From positions 33,722,575-33,786,574 of the forward strand of contig NC_030819.1 in the NCBI RefSeq assembly GCF_001704415.2: a stretch of DNA of 64,000 nt, in the 5' to 3' direction. Below, in pieces: positions 36,267 to 48,821 of the stretch (within the stretch, counting starts at the first letter, position 1; each line of letters opens with the position of its first letter). A program made the position numbers and the translations under genes. The DNA is from Capra hircus. Taxonomy: Eukaryota > Chordata > Mammalia > Artiodactyla > Bovidae. The notes below the pieces were generated by a model, which had not been told where the DNA came from, searched no databases, and saw only the letters and a program-made list of their open reading frames with translations.

Positions 36267-36610
36267 TAGTTGTCTCTTGGTACTTGAAGGGGGGGTTGGT
36301 TCTAGGACCCCCCACATATACCAAAATTCCTAGATACTCAAGTTCCTTATATAAAATGGCATAGCATTTGTGTGTAACCTACACAAATCCTCCTGTATAC
36401 TTTAAGTCAGCTGTATACTTTAAGTCAGCTCTCGCTTACTTATAATACCTAATGCAATGTAACTGTTATATAAATAATCCCTGGCATGCCACACATTTGA
36501 GGTTTGCTTTTTGGAACTTTTTGGAAATTTTCTTTCCTGAATAGTTTTGACCCTTGGTTTGTTGAATCTGCAGGTGTGAAACCTTTGAATACAGAGGGTT
36601 GGTTTTATAT
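36267..36610. mobile_element. Tigger-like (TcMar) non-autonomous element
   Basis: Landmarks: ggttggttctaggacccccc, ccttatataaaatggcatag, gcttacttataatacctaat, gtttgttgaatctgcaggtg and tgaatacagagggttgg. Start and end are imperfect inverted copies. It contains an 18-bp exact tandem duplication at 36393-36428. Confidence 0.65.
36393..36428. repeat. 18-bp tandem duplication
   Basis: The unit ctgtatactttaagtcag occurs at 36393-36410 and again at 36411-36428 without mismatch. Confidence 0.95.
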
Positions 36611-37467
36611 TCATGTCTGTACATACATGTCTTTGATACGTACTTCTCTGAATATTTCTAGTGGAAGTGGGCTCATTTAAATTTGGATATATCAAGTCAA
36701 ATACACCTTCCAACAGAAGGGGTGCTTTGAATAAGGAACTCTTAAGAGTTTTGGCTCCTTGGTTCCTTGACATCCTTTCAGTATTAAGATCTGTTTGGTA
36801 TCTTTTGATCCAATAAGTATCTTTGCCTTTGTTATGTCTTTTTCAGTGATCTCTTTTTTTGTGTGCCTGGAAATTCTTTCATATTAACGTCTAAGTGGTT
36901 TTGTGGTCATTAGGTAATTGTAATTGTAATCTTTGTAGAATAAATTTATTCATTCATTTCTTTAAAAACTTAAACTACAAACCTTTATTCTTGGTACTGT
37001 CACACCAGAGAACTGAGATTTGGTAGAGATGAGATTTACTTTGAGATTCGTGTTGTATCCATCATCATGTAAGCATCATAAAACCTGCAGGCCAACTGGA
37101 ATGGCAAACTATGCTCACCACCCTAAACCCATATTCTAGAACTTTTGAAGACCCAAATAAGTGTTTTTTATATTTCATAGTCAATTTTAATCTCCTTTTA
37201 ACTTGTTTATCAAGATTTGGCTATAGTTTGTATTGTAAAATTTAATATATAGACATAGAGTAAATTATTTTTTATTTTTGTCAAGCTTCAAAGATGTTCC
37301 TAATGGTCATTTAATGAATGAACTAATAGAATGTCTATTATTTGGGTTATGAAACTCAGTAGAAACTTCAAGATTAACTTTTCAAGTTGAATGTCATCTT
37401 TCCATTTGAGTCAGCCTATGGTACAACTTAAACTAATTGGTGTCTGTTTTCTCATATTCTGGATTAG

Positions 37468-37660
37468 GAATGTTTTGAGTCATTGTTGAGTATTCTTCAC
37501 TGGAGCTGGACCACCCTAGTCTTAGGAGTTGAAGAACTTAGAGGATTAAAAGGATTCCAGTTTACAGCTACGCTTCTAGATTTAGAGAGACTGCGCTTTG
37601 TGGGAACCTGTTGTCTAAGGTTATTGCGTGTCTATACCTGTGAAATTTACCCAGTGTCAG
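37468..37660 (+). CDS. MYCBP2: MYCBP2 exon e13: helical region between PHR1 and PHR2
   Basis: 193 bases, phase 0 to phase 1. It reads ECFESLLSILHWSWTTLVLG, then VEELRGLKGFQFTATLLDLE and FVGTCCLRLLRVYTCEIYPV. The sequence is leucine-rich and almost certainly helical; armadillo-like packing is inferred. The acceptor is ctggattag and the donor CAG/gtatga. Confidence 0.95.
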
Positions 37661-38153
37661 GTATGATGCATTTTTTTTAATGACCTAAGGGGAAACAATG
37701 TTTTGAGACATTGAGGAGGTTTGCATAGGGATTACCATGAGTTTAAAATCCCCAACTGCCTTTATTTAACCTGCTCCTGAGTTGAGTGGAAAAGGTTGGC
37801 TTGTTGTGATGCTCACATTTACTTATAAACAATATAATAGATTACATGTCATTCTGATAACAAAAAGTCATATTAGGCTAGAGTTAACTACTCTAATAAA
37901 GTGTTATTTTAAACAGATTCTGTCAAATTGGAATATTTTGAATGACTGATTTGGACTTAAATGCTGCAACCACTATAAGTTTTTTTGCCCTAATTTAGAT
38001 TAAAAAAAAAATACTTTTGAACCCACATGTGATCTCTCTTATTTCACTTCTAGGTTATGAATAGCCATATAGGAAGTTACTTGAAATTTATTGAGTGTTT
38101 TCATGCATATTTATTATCCTAATTAATTATTTATCTGCTTTCTCCTCGTAAAG
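37661..38153 (+). other. intron 13
   Basis: 493 bases, AT-rich. No recognisable repeat. Confidence 0.8.
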
Positions 38154-38428
38154 CTACAGGAAAAGCTGTTGTAGAAGAAACTAGCAAATTAGCAGAATGT
38201 ATTGGAAAAACCAGAACTTTGTTAAGAAAAATTTTGTCCGAAGGAGTTGACCACTGCATGGTGAAACTGGATAATGACCCCCAAGGATATCTCAGTCAAC
38301 CCTTGAGTCTCCTAGAAGCTGTCCTTCAGGAGTGTCATAATACCTTCACTGCCTGTTTCCATTCTTTCTATCCAACTCCTGCCTTACAATGGGCTTGCCT
38401 TTGTGACCTACTGAATTGTTTGGATCAG
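38154..38428 (+). CDS. MYCBP2: MYCBP2 exon e14: helical region
   Basis: 275 bases, the longest exon here, phase 1 to phase 0. It contains ATGKAVVEETSKLAECIGKT, LLRKILSEGVDHCMVKLD, LSQPLSLLEAVLQECHNTFT and WACLCDLLNCLDQ. Repeated amphipathic leucine patterns indicate paired helices. The acceptor is tcctcgtaaag and the donor CAG/gtaatt. A Bov-A2 SINE sits only about 30 bases past the donor. Confidence 0.96.
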
Positions 38429-38459
38429 GTAATTTTAAGTAAATGTTAGCTGAAAATAT

Positions 38460-38731
38460 AGAGAAGGCAATGGCAACCCACTCCAGTACTCTTGCCTGGA
38501 AAATCCCATGAACAGAGGAGCCTGGTAGGCTGCAGTCCATGGGGTTGCTGAGAGTTGGGCACGACTCAGCGACTTCACTTTCACTTTTCACTTTCATGCA
38601 TTGGAGAAGGAAATGGCAACCCACTCCAGTATTCTTGCCTGGAGAATCCGAGGGACAGAGGAGCCTGGTAGGCTGCTGTCTATGGGGTTGCACAGAGTCA
38701 GACACAACTGAAGCGACTTTGCAGCAGCAGC
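38460..38731 (+). mobile_element. Bov-A2 SINE (dimer) with target duplication
   Basis: Two Bov-A monomers in tandem, each with ggcaacccactccagta and gcctggtaggctgc. The linker is tcactttcacttttcacttt and the element ends in a cag-rich tail. Perfect 12-bp target duplication agctgaaaatat at 38448-38459 and 38732-38743. It inserted about 30 bases past the e14 donor without disrupting it. Confidence 0.96.
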
Positions 38732-39099
38732 AGCTGAAAATATGATATGTTACTTAATACTATTCAAAGAAAATACATTTCCGTTGCCTTAGCCTTTCCC
38801 TTGTATAAAAGGTAAATTAGGAAATCATTTTGGTACGTGTGACTTAAATAATCAAAGGTAAACAAAACTTTCTATTTGCTTTATCCTTTCTCAATTACTG
38901 AATTGGCAAGCACATTGTACAGATGCCGGGTTACTTTTTGAATCTATGAGTGAGCACGTGTGTGAGAGCAAGGGCAGCTTATGGTAGCTCCTGCTACTCC
39001 CGTATCTCCGGAACAGTCAGGAGAGGGACTGTGAATGACTTTGCATGCTAATGTCATTCATTCGCTCATGAGGGAACTGCAGTTTTAATAAAAGTGTGT

Positions 39100-40475
39100 G
39101 CCTCAAATTAGTTTCAAACACCTGAGCAGAATACTGGCAGAACTAAAAGGAGAAGTAAACAAATCACATTGATAGTTGGTGACTATGCATAATTAATAAA
39201 ACATAGAACTCTTTCAGTAATTAATAGAACCACTGGACAACAAAATCAGTTCAGATACAGAAGAACTGATATTTACGGAATAGAATGTGCAGGTTCAATG
39301 TACATATTCTTTTAAGTATACACGTTATGTTCACAGAGGTAGATTGTATGCTAGGCCACAAAATAAGTCTTAGTATATTTTATCAGATTGAGATCTTAAG
39401 GTGTTTTCAAACCACAGTAGAATTAAATTCAAAGTTAAATGTAAAATATATCAAAGAAAACACCAAATATTTGGAAAGTAGGCAACACTTCTGAGTAACC
39501 AGCAAATCAAAGAAGAATTCCAAAGGAAATTAGACATTTTCACAATGAAGATAAAAATAGAGCACAATTTGTGAGAAGTAGCCAGTGTGTTGCTTGGAGA
39601 AAAATTTATGCTTTTTATTATTTTTACTAGCAAAAAAGAAAAGTTTAACATCAGTGATCTAAATCTCTACTTTAAGAAGCTAGAAAGATCAAGTCAAACC
39701 CAATGTAAGAAGAAAGTAATACAGATAAAGGAATGAAATAAAAAAGTTAAACATCAAAATCAATGAAATAGAAAATAGAGAAGATTAGAAAGTCAAAAGT
39801 TGGTTCTTTGAAAATAAAATTTTTAAACTCCTAGAAGTCTGAGAGATGAGAGAGAAAGAAAAAAACAAAAATACCATTGTCAGGAATGAAATTAGAAATA
39901 TACCTATATATCCAACAGACATTAAAATATTATAAGGGAATATTATAAACAGTTTTATACCAATAAATTATCACTTTAGATAAAGTATACAGATTTGTTG
40001 AAAATTACAACTTACGAGAACTGGCACAACAAGAAGTAAAATAATCTGAATGTTTTTATGTCCATTAAAAAAATTCAATTATTTAAAATTTTACCACAAA
40101 GAAAACCCTAGACCCAGATATTATCATTGATGAAGTCTACTAAACATAGAGGAAAGAAATGACTTTACAAACTCTTTCAGAAAATATAGGAGGCAACACT
40201 TCCAAACTAGTTTTTCAAGTTACACCCATCCTGATACTAAATAAAACCTGACAAGGATTGTGAAAGAAAAAATATTATAGACAAATATACTTAGAAAGAT
40301 AGATATTAACAATATTATCAACTCAAATCCAGCAATATAAAATGTGTATTATTATACCAACTGGAGTTTATATTAGAAATGCAAGGTTAGGTTTGCTTTT
40401 AAAAATTAATGTAATTGATATTTACAAGTATATTAACTGAATGGAGGAAAAAAACTGTCTGATCCTCTCAGGCGA
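39100..40475 (+). mobile_element. old L1 ORF2 fragment
   Basis: Sense L1 ORF2 landmarks: gtagccagtgtgttgcttgg, catcagtgatctaaatctct, aaagttggttctttgaaaat, ttccaaactagtttttcaag and gaaatgcaaggttagg. Many stops; no intact frame. Confidence 0.8.
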
Positions 40476-40869
40476 TACACGAAAAGTATTTGACAATTAT
40501 CCCTTACTCACTGATGAAAACTCAACAAATACCAGTCTACTAAAAGATACTTATAAAAAGTCTGCATCTAATATCTTACTTAATGGGGAAATACTGGTTG
40601 CTCCCCCAAGTTTGGGAACAAGGCACAAGGCGTCTGTTCTACACACTTTTGCTTACCTTTGTATAGGAAGTTCTAGCATTACTAATGCCCCCTCCCCCAG
40701 CACCACCAAAAAATTCACTGTCAGAAGCAGGGCATCCTAGTGGAGTTAAAAAGGTTTTTCTGGTAATGAGATTTGGGTAGGCAACTTTATTTTCATTTTA
40801 TTATTTATTTAACTTATTTTAATATTGAATTTATATTCACTGGACTTAAGTTTTATTTCATTGTTGTGA

Positions 40870-41190
40870 GAACACCTAACATGAAATGTATCCTCCTGAC
40901 GCATTTTGAGTGTACAATGCAATATTGTTTACTCCAGATATAATGTTGTACAGCAGATCCCTAGCACTTATTCATCATTCATAATTGAACCTTTATACCT
41001 GTTGAACATCAATTCTCCATTTCCTCTCCCTTCAGGCCGACAGCCAACATTCTGTTCTCTGCTTTTGTGAGTTTGATAGTTTTAAATTCCTCAAAAAAGT
41101 AGAATCATGTAATATTTATCTTTCTGTGACTGGCTTATCTCACTTAGCCTAATGTCCTCCACGTTCATCCCTGCCATGGAGCAGGGTAAT
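40870..41190 (-). mobile_element. old L1 (L1M-type) 3' end
   Basis: Antisense landmarks: cctaacatgaaatgtatcct, gtgtacaatgcaatattgtt, atgttgtacagcagatccct, ctgactggcttatctcactt-like text, and cctccacgttcatccctgcc. Confidence 0.78.
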
Positions 41191-41426
41191 GTATTTTACC
41201 ACTTACTTTCCTGGGGTAGGGTTATTGCCTGGATCAGTGCGCAACTTAATTACTCTTTCACTGTCTCAGCCTGCCCATTCTGACCTGGTTGTTTTTGCTA
41301 CTGAACAGGCTAACTTTAACAAACATTGTCTTAACATACAGAAACTAGCTTTGCTCTCAGCTAGACTTTGTAACACAAATACTTTATGAGCTAAGTACAG
41401 TGTACACAACTTTTGTGAATTGTGAA

Positions 41427-41565
41427 TAAAATGTGTATTATAGCAATTGGAGTTTATTTTAGAAATGAAAGGTTAGTTTTACATTTAAAAATTAATGTAA
41501 TTGATACTTGAGTTGCTATTACAAGCATATTAACTGAATGGAGAGACAAAACTGTATGATCCTCT
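41427..41565 (+). mobile_element. second L1 ORF2 piece, near copy of 40337-40472
   Basis: It shares aaaatgtgtattata, ggagtttat, aaaaattaatgtaattgata and atattaactgaatggag with 40337-40472, about 1.1 kb upstream, with small indels. Either a local duplicate or two insertions of one subfamily. Confidence 0.8.
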
Positions 41566-42102
41566 GTATATCCTGCATATCCTGTGTTGATAAGTTTTTG
41601 ATACTTTTTTATAAAATCTTGCCAAGTGTGATAAATTTTCTGAATAAATTGTATAATAAGATGACATAATTTTGTGATCTTAGTGAAATGGCTGCTGCAG
41701 CGGCATAATAACATTAAGCTACATTAACATGAGGTAGATATCTTCTTATAGTAGCACCGACTGACAAGTTAAGTCATTTATTATTTGAGGGAAATGGTTT
41801 CAGTGCTTGTTACTGGAAATAACTTTCACTGTATACTAATTGGGACCTTTATGAAATCATTTTTGAGAAATTGTTCTAGAGAGGACTGTGATTCTGAGGG
41901 TCTACAAATATATAAATAGTACAGGAAGCTGATTTTTCTCGGCTGTATTTAGTTATTTTCCAGCTTCATTGGGTAGTAATTTAAGCAATTGTGCTTAAAA
42001 GCATTGATAATAATAGTGTATTATCCTATAACCAGACAGAGTGACCTAGTGCTAGAAAATGTTGGTATGATTTAAGGTTTTTTGCCTTTTTGTTTTTAAA
42101 AG

Positions 42103-42324
42103 GATATCCAAGAGGCAAACTTCAAGACATCAAGTAGCCGACTCCTTGCAGCTGTGATGTCAGCTCTGTGTCACACATCTGTTAAGCTGACCTCTATCTT
42201 CCCTATTGCATATGATGGAGAAGTATTGCTACGATCAATTGTTAAACAAGTTAGCACAGAGAATGACTCCACACTGGTTCACCGATTTCCCCTTTTGGTA
42301 GCACATATGGAAAAACTCAGCCAG
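42103..42324 (+). CDS. MYCBP2: MYCBP2 exon e15: helical region
   Basis: 222 bases, exactly 74 codons, phase 0 at both ends. It reads DIQEANFKTSSSRLLAAVMS, ALCHTSVKLTSIFPIAYDGE and TLVHRFPLLVAHMEKLSQ. The acceptor gtttttaaaag has a short pyrimidine tract. The donor is CAG/gtaggg. Skipping it would keep frame. Confidence 0.95.
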
Positions 42325-45300
42325 GTAGGGCTTTTTCTGAAATATCATCCATATTGAAGTAATAAAACTGTAAATTGAAACATACTTAGCTTGATGCTTA
42401 TTTTTCTGCATAGGTAAGTATATTTACCAAATAATGAGTTTTGTAAGAAGAGTTAAAATTAAGAAAAAAATTTTCTCATGTTTATCTGTAAATGAGCAGT
42501 CTTTTTTCTCTTAATTTTTAATTTTAAATGATCCCTAACCTATACAAAATTTGATAGACTTACGAGATAAATTCTTGTGTATTTTTTTTGCCAAACCATT
42601 TAAAAATTGCAGATACTATAAGCAAACTTTTACATTCCAAAATAATATTTTAGATTGCCAAGATAGAATTTTAGGGAAATAGGTAAGTTTTAAAACTTTT
42701 TTTCTACAACAATTTGGTATGTTCAAATAAGTATTATAAAACAATAATCATAGGAAACATTACTTAGTCATTGCTTCCGGTTTATTAGAAAGCATTGTGG
42801 AGAAAAATTAAGTATGCATGGAAACCTACTACCAAGCTGATGAGAAGTAATCTTTAAAGGGAAGAAAGGGTATAAAATAGAACAGTTATACCAATTGTTG
42901 TACAGTAGTAGTTTTCTAGTGACTGAAGCAACAGAAAAATTATGAGAAAATTTTCAGAGACATAGAGAAACAAAATAGGACAATAGTGGAATGGGAAGCA
43001 AATTTGCAGTTAATATCGCACTTTGGCAGGATCCCATAGAAGTGATGGAAATAAATATGAGGACTTCTAGAGAGTAAGCCAACCTGGGAAATTTTTCAGT
43101 CTTAACTAGTAATTAAATGTAGATGAAAGTTCTATGATGGCATCAATATATTTGTAAAATATCAGGAAAATAATCTTTTGCTTTTATAAAATGCTGTGCT
43201 GGTAAGACTGTGAGGAAACCACTAAACTTATAGATGGTTTATAGCATTATGTAGTGTAAGTAATCCTTTTCTTTCAACCTTTTAGCAAGTATTTATCGTG
43301 TACCTACTATTTATTAGGCGTTTATTAGGTACTAGTTGAGACGAGAATTAAGAAGATCAATATAGCTCTTGAATTGAGGACCCATAAACTGGAATGGTAT
43401 TTTTAAAAAATAAGTTGTTAATTCAGTGGTATGTGTGATGAATATTTGCAAAGGAAATTACCTGAGGAAGTAATTGGAAGACTAAAGCTATATATAGATA
43501 TATATATTATTAAAAGGAAAAGTGAGTAGCTTAGAGCCTTAAATATCCATCATTAAGTGAAATAATTGAATTTGGATATGTCGACTTGATAAAATATGGT
43601 TCTATCAGTCATTAAAAATAACTTTACATTTAATATCAAGGCAGATGTTTGTTAAGTTTTTAAAATAAAGTAAAAAATCAAGGTATATAGACAACTATGG
43701 TGACAAACTATGTAAAATATGTATGCAAAAACATACATATTTTGGAAGAGAATACTAGAAGTAAAGATAATGTTTGTGTCATAAAGTTATAGATAAGCTT
43801 TGTTTTTCTTTTGGGATTCCCTTTAGTGTTGCAGTGTTTTCCTTAAAAGTATAGTAAAACTTCAAGATATTAAAAGCCTTTTAGAACTACTAACATTTGG
43901 TAATTATTGAAATTAATTGCATATTCACATATCTATTAATCTGTGACAATATATACTGATTAGTATATTTTGCTTTTTAATGGATAATATAGAATTCTAC
44001 CATTTGGGAATAGCATAATATAATCATTCAATACTTTTCCTCTATATAAATATATTTAGATTTTTCCCAGTATTTCAATATTTTAAACAGTGCTGCTGAA
44101 AATATCATTGACTAAGTTTTTATTTATATACACTGTGAATTTTCCAGAATAAATCTTAAAGTGTGGAAAAATTTTAAGTCAGGGAAAATATGTTAAGATT
44201 TTGCTACCAACTGCCAAAATGCCTTCTAGAAAGCTAATGTCAGCTTGCATCTCCCACCACTAGTGAATAAGAGTTCCCTTTTTCTAAAATTTTAGTGGCT
44301 AGTAATGTGCTTTTTTATCTATATATATCCTTTAACTAAAATACATTGACACTCGACTCCATGTTAAGATTTTATGGGAAGTTTCTTACATTAATCTTTA
44401 AATTACTAGTTAGAAACTAGTGGATGTAACTAGATAAATGCACTCCACGCATCCCCCATGCCCCACCCCCCAAAGAAAGCCCTTCCAGAGTACTGACTAT
44501 GGAGTACTGTTGGAAATTGAGTTTTATCCAAAGTGAAGTTTCTGAGATGTTCCCAGAAAATAAAGATTTTGGAGAATGAAAGCCACAAAAACTTAATTAC
44601 TTAAGATACTGACCTAAATGTTACGGTAATTTTAATTCAGAGATAGTAGAAATAACTTAAAGATTGAAGAATATCTCGAAGTGACTATTTTTAGCCTAAG
44701 ATTGGACATTAATAAAGTATGAGAGAAAGATTGTGCATATTATGTTGAGGGTGCTTCATCTTTTCTCCTTTTTCCTGGAAAAAAGTATTTTCCCATTGGT
44801 CTTTAATGGGACTAATTTCTTATTTTGAAAGTTTTTCATTGGTAGGGGTGGAAATTTCATATCTTCACTTCTGAAATCAACTATAGTAAGAACTGTAAAA
44901 CTGCACAGTTCATTGTACAGTTCCATATTTTTGTCCCATAGATGTACAGAAATAATTTTATTAGAAAACAGATTATATAGATTATTGCTCAATTGCTTTG
45001 CCTTTAAATCAGTAGTCATTATATTATTTCATACTGGGAATTATTTCATATCAGAAATAATTATCTCAGTTTGGAATCTTGTCCTGCAGAAAAAGCTTTT
45101 TAAATAGGAAGAGGTTTTTTTCTGCCATATATGATTGTTAGTGAAAAGTCAAATAAGAGGGTAAGTGAAAATGACTCAAGGTTAATGAAAGCACAGACAT
45201 TTTGTAAATGTGTGGTACTTTTATGATATCTAGAGACTAATAATTTGAGAAAGGACTTCTACATGAAAAGTAGACATGATGAGCCCGCATACAGCTGGAT

Positions 45301-45430
45301 GCATACATAGATGAAGACTCAAATCTGGGTTTTAAAGGTGTCTTCTAGAAAACAATATTTTGCAATTGAGTACTCAGGCGAAGGAAAATAAAGCAATTAT
45401 CTGGGAACTTTTTCTTTTCATGTGTCACAG
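42325..45430 (+). other. intron 15 (3.1 kb)
   Basis: Very AT-rich. The only repeat suspected is a diverged antisense L1 at about 43930-44300 (acagtgctgctgaaaatatc, ccaactgccaaaatgccttc, catctcccaccactagtgaa). The rest shows nothing recognisable. Confidence 0.7.
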
Positions 45431-45622
45431 AATGAAGAGAATATCTCTGGGATGACAAGCTTCCGTGAAGTTCTGGAGAAAATGCTGGTAATTGTGGTGC
45501 TCCCCGTCAGAAACAGCCTGAGGAGAGAAAATGAGCTCTTCTCCTCCCACCTGGTCTCCAACACCTGCGGGTTGCTGGCCAGCATTGTCAGTGAACTGAC
45601 CGCGTCTGCCCTGGGATCTGAG
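45431..45622 (+). CDS. MYCBP2: MYCBP2 exon e16: helical region before PHR2
   Basis: 192 bases, 64 codons, phase 0 at both ends. It encodes NEENISGMTSFREVLEKMLV, IVVLPVRNSLRRENELFSSH and SNTCGLLASIVSELTASALG. It is clearly more GC-rich than the AT-rich introns around it. The acceptor is tgtgtcacag and the donor GAG/gtgagg. Confidence 0.95.
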
Positions 45623-47766
45623 GTGAGGTTCTGTTCTGATACTGGATAATGAGGACATGTTTCAGCCCTCCACATTGTTTCTTTTTTTTTTTTTTTTTTT
45701 CCTCATGTATTTTGGCTTCATAGAAACTAATTTTCGTCAAGAAAATAGTTTCAAGCTGGCTTGTCCCTTTTTTTTTTTAATTTTTATTCCCCACCCCCAC
45801 TTCCTTACACCTCCTCTCTGCTCTTACTTGCTTCCTCCCTCTCAGCAGTTTACCCAGGATGCTGCATTAATACAAAGTATACCATTTCCCCTTAACTGCC
45901 TCATTGCACAGCCCACCACCCTGTCCTAGTGAAAGCAGAAATAGTTCTCGTTGCTGGGTAATGGGAAGTAGAAGTAGGACTACTAATGATGCGTCTGTGG
46001 TGTGGAGAACGTGAAGAGGTGCAGACCTTAGCTCTGCTCACTTGGTTAACCGTAGTGACACATGCGTAAAATGGGAATAATAACAATTTTTATATTATCT
46101 TATATGTTATTATCTTTATGTTATTATACAGGTTAAAGAAACCTGTATCACAAGGTTTTTTTTTTTTAATTGTAGTAAGTTACGCAACAAAAAATCATTC
46201 TAGTCATGTTTATGTGTGCAGTTCAGTGGTATTAATTGGAGTCACATTGTTGTACAGCCATTATCATCACAAAGTCTTTAAAGGATCAAATATTAATATG
46301 TTTGAGAAAAGTACATTGCAACATCTTTAAAGTGCCTTTACATTTTTAAAAGTAATTATTTTTCACCATTTCACTGTTCTGCTCACTGTTTTATAATTCA
46401 TCTAAATGTTTTGGCTGAATTTGGTGAACGTTTCTGTTTTTTCTCTGAAAAAGTAGACAGTAGACATTGGTTTTATGTCATAATGTATAGTACGTTGTAT
46501 CATTCAAATGACTGTTTAATAACCATTATGTACTCAGTGACCCCAAGTCTCTGGTTTCTTGCCAAGGAATGTCTTTGCTCTATTTTAATTTTATAATTCC
46601 TAGTCTTTACTTTTTCTTACTCTCAGATTTATTTGAGTCTATTTTCACTTGATCCATTCAGTCTACACTCATTACTGATTCAGAGTGAGAGGTAAGTCTT
46701 TAGGATTTCTAAATGAATACACACATCTGAGCAGATTTCAGTATCTCACCCTGGTTGAGGTGGTGAAGCCCTTGTCAGAACATTTTAATTTTCCTTTTCA
46801 CTTGTTCATTCAGCCTGTAATAAACTACCCTCCTATACTATTATAGACCTTGGATGAAAGTTTATAGTGTGTTGGTCCCCAGAATACATTAATTCCTCAG
46901 AAATTTACTATCTAGTAATCAATCTCCTATGAACTTACTTTTTTAATAGGAAAGCCCAAAATTTCAAGTGCCTAATTCACAACCTTGGGAGTTTCTAAAG
47001 GTCCTGACTTAGACATCCATACTTTTTTCTTTCTCAGAGGAGTTTGTAATGCTTGCTGGAATCTTAAATTTTTTCCTCTTATAGCTCTTCCAAACTTCTG
47101 CAGCCAACTTTGAGCAGAAATAGGCTTTGTAATTAAAAAGCTAGTTTTGAACCAAAAATAAGTGCTTTGATCCTCCCTAATAAAAGTCTGTAATTAATGA
47201 TGTAGTACTTGTGTATATGTGTATTTTCCCATACTGACTACCAAGTTATTATGATATACATTAGTGATATTCAGACTTAAGGCATAGAACATTTTCTGCA
47301 ATGGAGTCTTAGCTTGAAACTCACAGATAAGAGGAAGGATGGTCTGACTGAAAAGAGGAACCTCAGTCCACCTCTTTCTTGAATATTCATCTGTCCTAGA
47401 GTTCTGTGCAGCATAGTTTGAAAACTATTGGTCTTAAAAATATTGGTATCTCTTTGCAAAGTGAGTGATAATTTGTTCACATGTTACGACTGTGATAACT
47501 TACAAGTTTATAGTTCTGACATTATAAATTAAGTTAAATGTATAATTTGACTAAAAAGACACTGATTTGTGAATTTAGAGTGATATAGTCTGATTTTATT
47601 CCTGGTTAATCTCTTAATGGAATATACCTTTAGAGAGGTTTAAACCCTCTTGTTAAAAGTAGGTTATTTTATTGAACTCCTTAGAAACTTTTGAATAGTT
47701 TTGTTAAAGGCATGTTAGTAACACTTAGGTACAGACTACTGATATTTTTACTTTTGTCATTTACAG
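45623..47766 (+). other. intron 16 (2.1 kb)
   Basis: It has T-rich tracts (45677-45700 and near 45769-45780), a probable MIR tail (46000-46090) and a short antisense L1M piece (46155-46275: gtgcagttcagtggtattaa, gtcacattgttgtacagcca). 46280-47766 is unclassified. Confidence 0.7.
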
Positions 47767-47973
47767 GTTGACGGCCTTAATTCTCTCCACTCTGTTAAAG
47801 CCAGTGCTAACCGATTCACAAAGACAAGTCAGGGGAGAAGTTGGAACACCGGGAATGGGTCCCCAGATGCCATCTGTTTTTCAGTAGACAAGCCTGGAAT
47901 AGTTGTGGTCGGTTTTTCTGTCTATGGAGGAGGTGGAATTCATGAATATGAATTAGAGGTGTTGGTTGATGAT
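47767..47973 (+). CDS. MYCBP2: MYCBP2 exon e17: start of PHR2
   Basis: 207 bases, 69 codons, phase 0 at both ends. It reads VDGLNSLHSVKASANRFTKT, then GNGSPDAICFSVDKPGIVVV and GFSVYGGGGIHEYELEVLVD. N-R-F, then D-A-I-x-F-x-V-D-x-x-I-x-V-x-G-x-x-x-Y-G-G matches e7-e8 and marks the second PHR domain. The acceptor is gtcatttacag and the donor GAT/gtaagt. Confidence 0.96.
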
Positions 47974-48821
47974 GTAAGTGCCACTCTGAGTATGCATTTG
48001 GGTGTGTGGGTTGTGTGTCAGGACATACATCATTATAATAGTGCAGTGGTCCAGAGCCAGATAGTGCAGTTTAGCAGATTAGTCATAGATGGGCAACGTT
48101 AGAGGAATTTAAAGGGAGCAATTCTTCTTGATTGTTTATGTACCATTTGGATCGCTCCTGTGTCATGTTTTCTGCACTACCAGGGAAGATTTTAAGTGAA
48201 AATGAGAAATTATGTAACCAGGCCTCAGATTATAAATCTTGAGTAATTTTTTTTTTTACTATTGTAATATTTCAGAAAACAAGAACAGTATTCAGACTGA
48301 TATTATTACCCCATCAGTGATTAAGCAGTTTTGTCAAGAGTGCTAATGGATGATTAATAGTAAAGAGTGTTGTTGGTTGAATTAGCTTTATCTTGCTGTA
48401 TCCACTATAGATTTTTTAAAGCGCCTAAGTTTCATAAAGTTTTATTAAAATGAGACAAGTAGCATGTAAATCACTTGCTAATAAATGTCTATCTGTATTT
48501 TGCTTCTCTTAAGCAGTTAATTCAGTTAATTGTTTCCTTAAACTCTGTAATTAGATATAGCATTCTGATGAAGAAGAGGAAATCATTTTAAGACAGATGA
48601 GAAAAGCCTGTGTATGATATAATTTGCAGATAGTTCAGAAAATAAATACAAATGAATAGAGGACCAAAAATGCTTTCTTTAGTTTATATGGATGAGTGCT
48701 AATGGATAATAATTTTATATGCAAGAAAATAGACTGCTTAAAAACAGTAATTGATTATAAGTCAAAATTGTTCATTTAATGAAATTAAGAATATGTGCGG
48801 GCTTTGTTTTGTTTTAATTAG
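47974..48821 (+). other. intron 17
   Basis: 848 bases, AT-rich. No recognisable repeat. Confidence 0.8.

Larger units (their letters stand above)
35386..37467 (+). other. intron 12 with nested repeats
   Basis: An antisense L1 piece (about 35560-36260) is interrupted by a Bov-tA and a CHR SINE. A Tigger-like element follows (36267-36610). 36620-37467 is unclassified. Confidence 0.8.
38429..42102 (+). other. intron 14 (3.7 kb)
   Basis: It contains a Bov-A2 just after the donor, then a long old L1 region (about 39100-41190) and a second, very similar L1 piece (41427-41565). 38760-39090 and 41570-42100 are unclassified. Confidence 0.8.
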
